From positions 5,580,001-5,644,000 of the forward strand of contig NZ_CP054923.1 in the NCBI RefSeq assembly GCF_013364215.1: DNA of 64,000 bases, written 5' to 3'. Both the position numbers and the translations under genes were made by a program. Numbering within the stretch: the stretch's first letter is position 1; the number at the start of each line of letters is the position of its first letter. Under the pieces are notes generated by a model that was not told the DNA's origin, did not search any database, and saw only the letters and a list, made by a program, of their open reading frames with translations. The stretch comes from Verrucosispora sp. NA02020. GTDB taxonomy: Bacteria > Actinomycetota > Actinomycetes > Mycobacteriales > Micromonosporaceae. Below are positions 62,745-64,000 of this stretch, one piece after another.

Positions 62745-63686
62745 GTGTCCCACCACACCGCACCCGATCACGTCGTACGCCCGCCGGCGCTGCGCCCCGG
62801 CGACACGGTGATGCTGGTCTCGCCGTCCGGGCCGACCCGTCCGGAACGGGTGGCCCGGGGCATAGAGCTGCTCACCGGCTGGGGCCTGCGGCCGGTGCCC
62901 GCCCCGCACGTGTACGCGCGGCAGGGCTACCTGGCCGGCACGGACGCACAGCGGGCGGCCGACCTGAACACCGCCTTCGGCGACCCGACGGTGCGCGGGG
63001 TGATCTGCACCCGGGGCGGGTACGGCGCACAGCGGGTGGTGGACGCGATCGACATGGCGGCGGTGCGCCGCGATCCCAAGGTGGTGGCCGGGTTCTCCGA
63101 CATCACCGCGCTGCAACTGGCGCTGTGGCGGGGCGCCCGGCTGGCCGGGGTGCACGGGCCGGGGGCGGCGTGGCGGGACGAGCGCACGCCGTTGGCGTCG
63201 GCCGAGTCCCTGCACGCGGCGCTGACCACCACCGCGCCGGTGACCGTACGCGCGGTCGAGACCGAGGACACCTTCCCGGTACGCACCTCGGGCCGGGCCG
63301 TCGGCCGACTGCTGGGCGGCAACCTCTGCCTGGTGGTGGCCTCGGTGGGCACCCCGGACATGCCGGACCTGAGCGGGGCGGTGCTGTTGCTGGAGGACGT
63401 GCAGGAGCCGCCCTACAAGGTCGACCGGATGCTGACCCAGTTGCGTCGGGCGGGCGCGTTGGACGGGCTGGCAGGGGTGGCGGTGGGCCAGTTCACCGAC
63501 TGCGCGGACGGCTGGCCGGTGAGCGTCGCCGACGTACTCACCGAACGTCTGGGCGACCTGGGCGTACCGGTGCTGGGCGGGCTGCCGGTCGGGCACGGGC
63601 CCGGTCAGCTCAGTGTGCCGGTGGGCACCCGGGCCGTCCTCGACGCCGACGCCGGCACGGTGACCGTGGACCCGGCTGTCCACTGA
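62745..63686 (+). CDS. LD-carboxypeptidase, S66 family
   Basis: A 313-residue peptidase of the LdcA/MccF family, which removes the terminal D-Ala from muropeptide tetrapeptides, or cleaves microcin-C-like nucleotide peptides in MccF members. The N-terminal VMLVSPSGPTRPERV, CTRGGYGAQRV and GFSDITALQLA (with the nucleophile Ser) are followed by GGNLCLVVASVGTP, LLLEDVQEPPYKVDRML (Glu) and GLPVGHGPGQLSVPVG (His), giving the Ser-Glu-His triad. GTG 62745 follows TAGGCT with 8 nt between, so it is leaderless. Peptidoglycan recycling versus peptide immunity cannot be separated from sequence. Confidence 0.9.
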   Translation: MSHHTAPDHVVRPPALRPGDTVMLVSPSGPTRPERVARGIELLTGWGLRPVPAPHVYARQGYLAGTDAQRAADLNTAFGDPTVRGVICTRGGYGAQRVVDAIDMAAVRRDPKVVAGFSDITALQLALWRGARLAGVHGPGAAWRDERTPLASAESLHAALTTTAPVTVRAVETEDTFPVRTSGRAVGRLLGGNLCLVVASVGTPDMPDLSGAVLLLEDVQEPPYKVDRMLTQLRRAGALDGLAGVAVGQFTDCADGWPVSVADVLTERLGDLGVPVLGGLPVGHGPGQLSVPVGTRAVLDADAGTVTVDPAVH

Positions 63687-63820
63687 ACCACCCGAAAGTC
63701 CGGTTCATCCGGTATTCGCGGCGCGATTGCCAGCTCGCTGACAGGTCTGCCACGGCTCGACCCCAGCCAGGCTGGTCACTGTCGGTGACGTCATCGCATC
63801 ACCGACGAGTTGGAGGACCG

Positions 63821-64000
63821 ATGTCCCGCACGATCTCGAAGAAGCACCTGCTGGCCGGGCTGGCCGCCGCGGGTGTCCTCGGCGTGGGGATCGCCGCCCC
63901 CACGGTGGCGCTCGCCGACGACAAGGCCACCCCCAGCGCCAGCGCGAGCGCCGAGCAGCAGGACGAGAAGCGGCCGGAGCCGGGCGCGCACCGGGCGAAG
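63821..64000 (+). CDS. Secreted protein, N-terminal part only
   Basis: Sixty codons to the window edge, preceded by GGAGGACC. A typical signal peptide: SRTISKKHLLAGLAAAGVLG, then GIAAPTVALADD with cleavage probably after ALA. The mature start is Ala/Ser/Glu-rich and low complexity (ATPSASASAEQQDEK). A short dyad GTCGGTGA/TCACCGAC (63781-63806) lies just upstream. Nothing more can be said of function. Confidence 0.7.
   Translation, partial: MSRTISKKHLLAGLAAAGVLGVGIAAPTVALADDKATPSASASAEQQDEKRPEPGAHRAK

Overview
The window is high-GC actinobacterial DNA, most likely from a Micromonospora-like member of the Micromonosporaceae. Evidence for this is the strong G/C bias at third codon positions, many GTG starts, about a dozen genes whose start codon lies 6-8 nt after a TAnnnT -10 box (leaderless transcription), and a gene order like the cobT-cobS-gcvT-pepB-dlaT-lipB-lipA-glnA1-glnE region of other actinobacteria. 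The genus is inferred; no marker gene settles it.

Layout. 1-12.9 kb: nadA (cut by the window edge), murA, a DUF3043 membrane protein, an azlCD amino-acid exporter with a divergent XRE/cupin regulator, a giant low-complexity WG-repeat protein, an aldo/keto reductase, and an M50 protease coupled to a small protein. 13-17 kb: a fused cobU-cobT gene, cobS, and a DUF2314 protein. 17-24 kb: gcvT, pepA, lpdA and sucB. 24-28.7 kb: an SDR/TetR pair with twin operators, LtrA, a Phd/VapC toxin-antitoxin pair and a TIGR01777-type epimerase. 28.9-38 kb: a polytopic membrane protein, lipB, an SRPBCC-DUF4166-TetR cassette flanked by palindromes, an archaeal-type aspS behind a T-box, lipA, a DUF4191 protein and an RDD protein.

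38.2-53.2 kb is the most unusual part. A surface-polysaccharide/surface-protein cluster (methyltransferases, flippase, sugar-phosphate transferase, epimerase, small exosortase-like protein, GT2, anchored surface protein, UDP-GlcNAc 2-epimerase) lies between identical 1.3-kb direct copies of glnA. None of the three glnA copies is complete: copy 1 has the correct start, copy 3 has the correct end, and copy 2 has a different N-terminus. An 854-bp unit in the methyltransferase genes is also exactly tandemly duplicated. This is either a real duplication/integration or an assembly chimera; the sequence alone cannot decide. 53.2-64 kb: a palindrome- and VNTR-rich spacer, two mannosyltransferase-like membrane proteins, another polytopic membrane protein, glnE, a glutamine amidotransferase, an LD-carboxypeptidase and the start of a secreted protein.

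How genes fit together. gcvT, lpdA, sucB, lipB and lipA form a lipoate island: LipB and LipA make the lipoyl groups that SucB and the glycine cleavage system need, and LpdA reoxidises them. glnA and glnE form the glutamine synthetase and adenylylation pair. A 56-bp palindromic repeat occurs four times; one copy sits inside the aspS T-box leader and another supplies the glnE stop codon.
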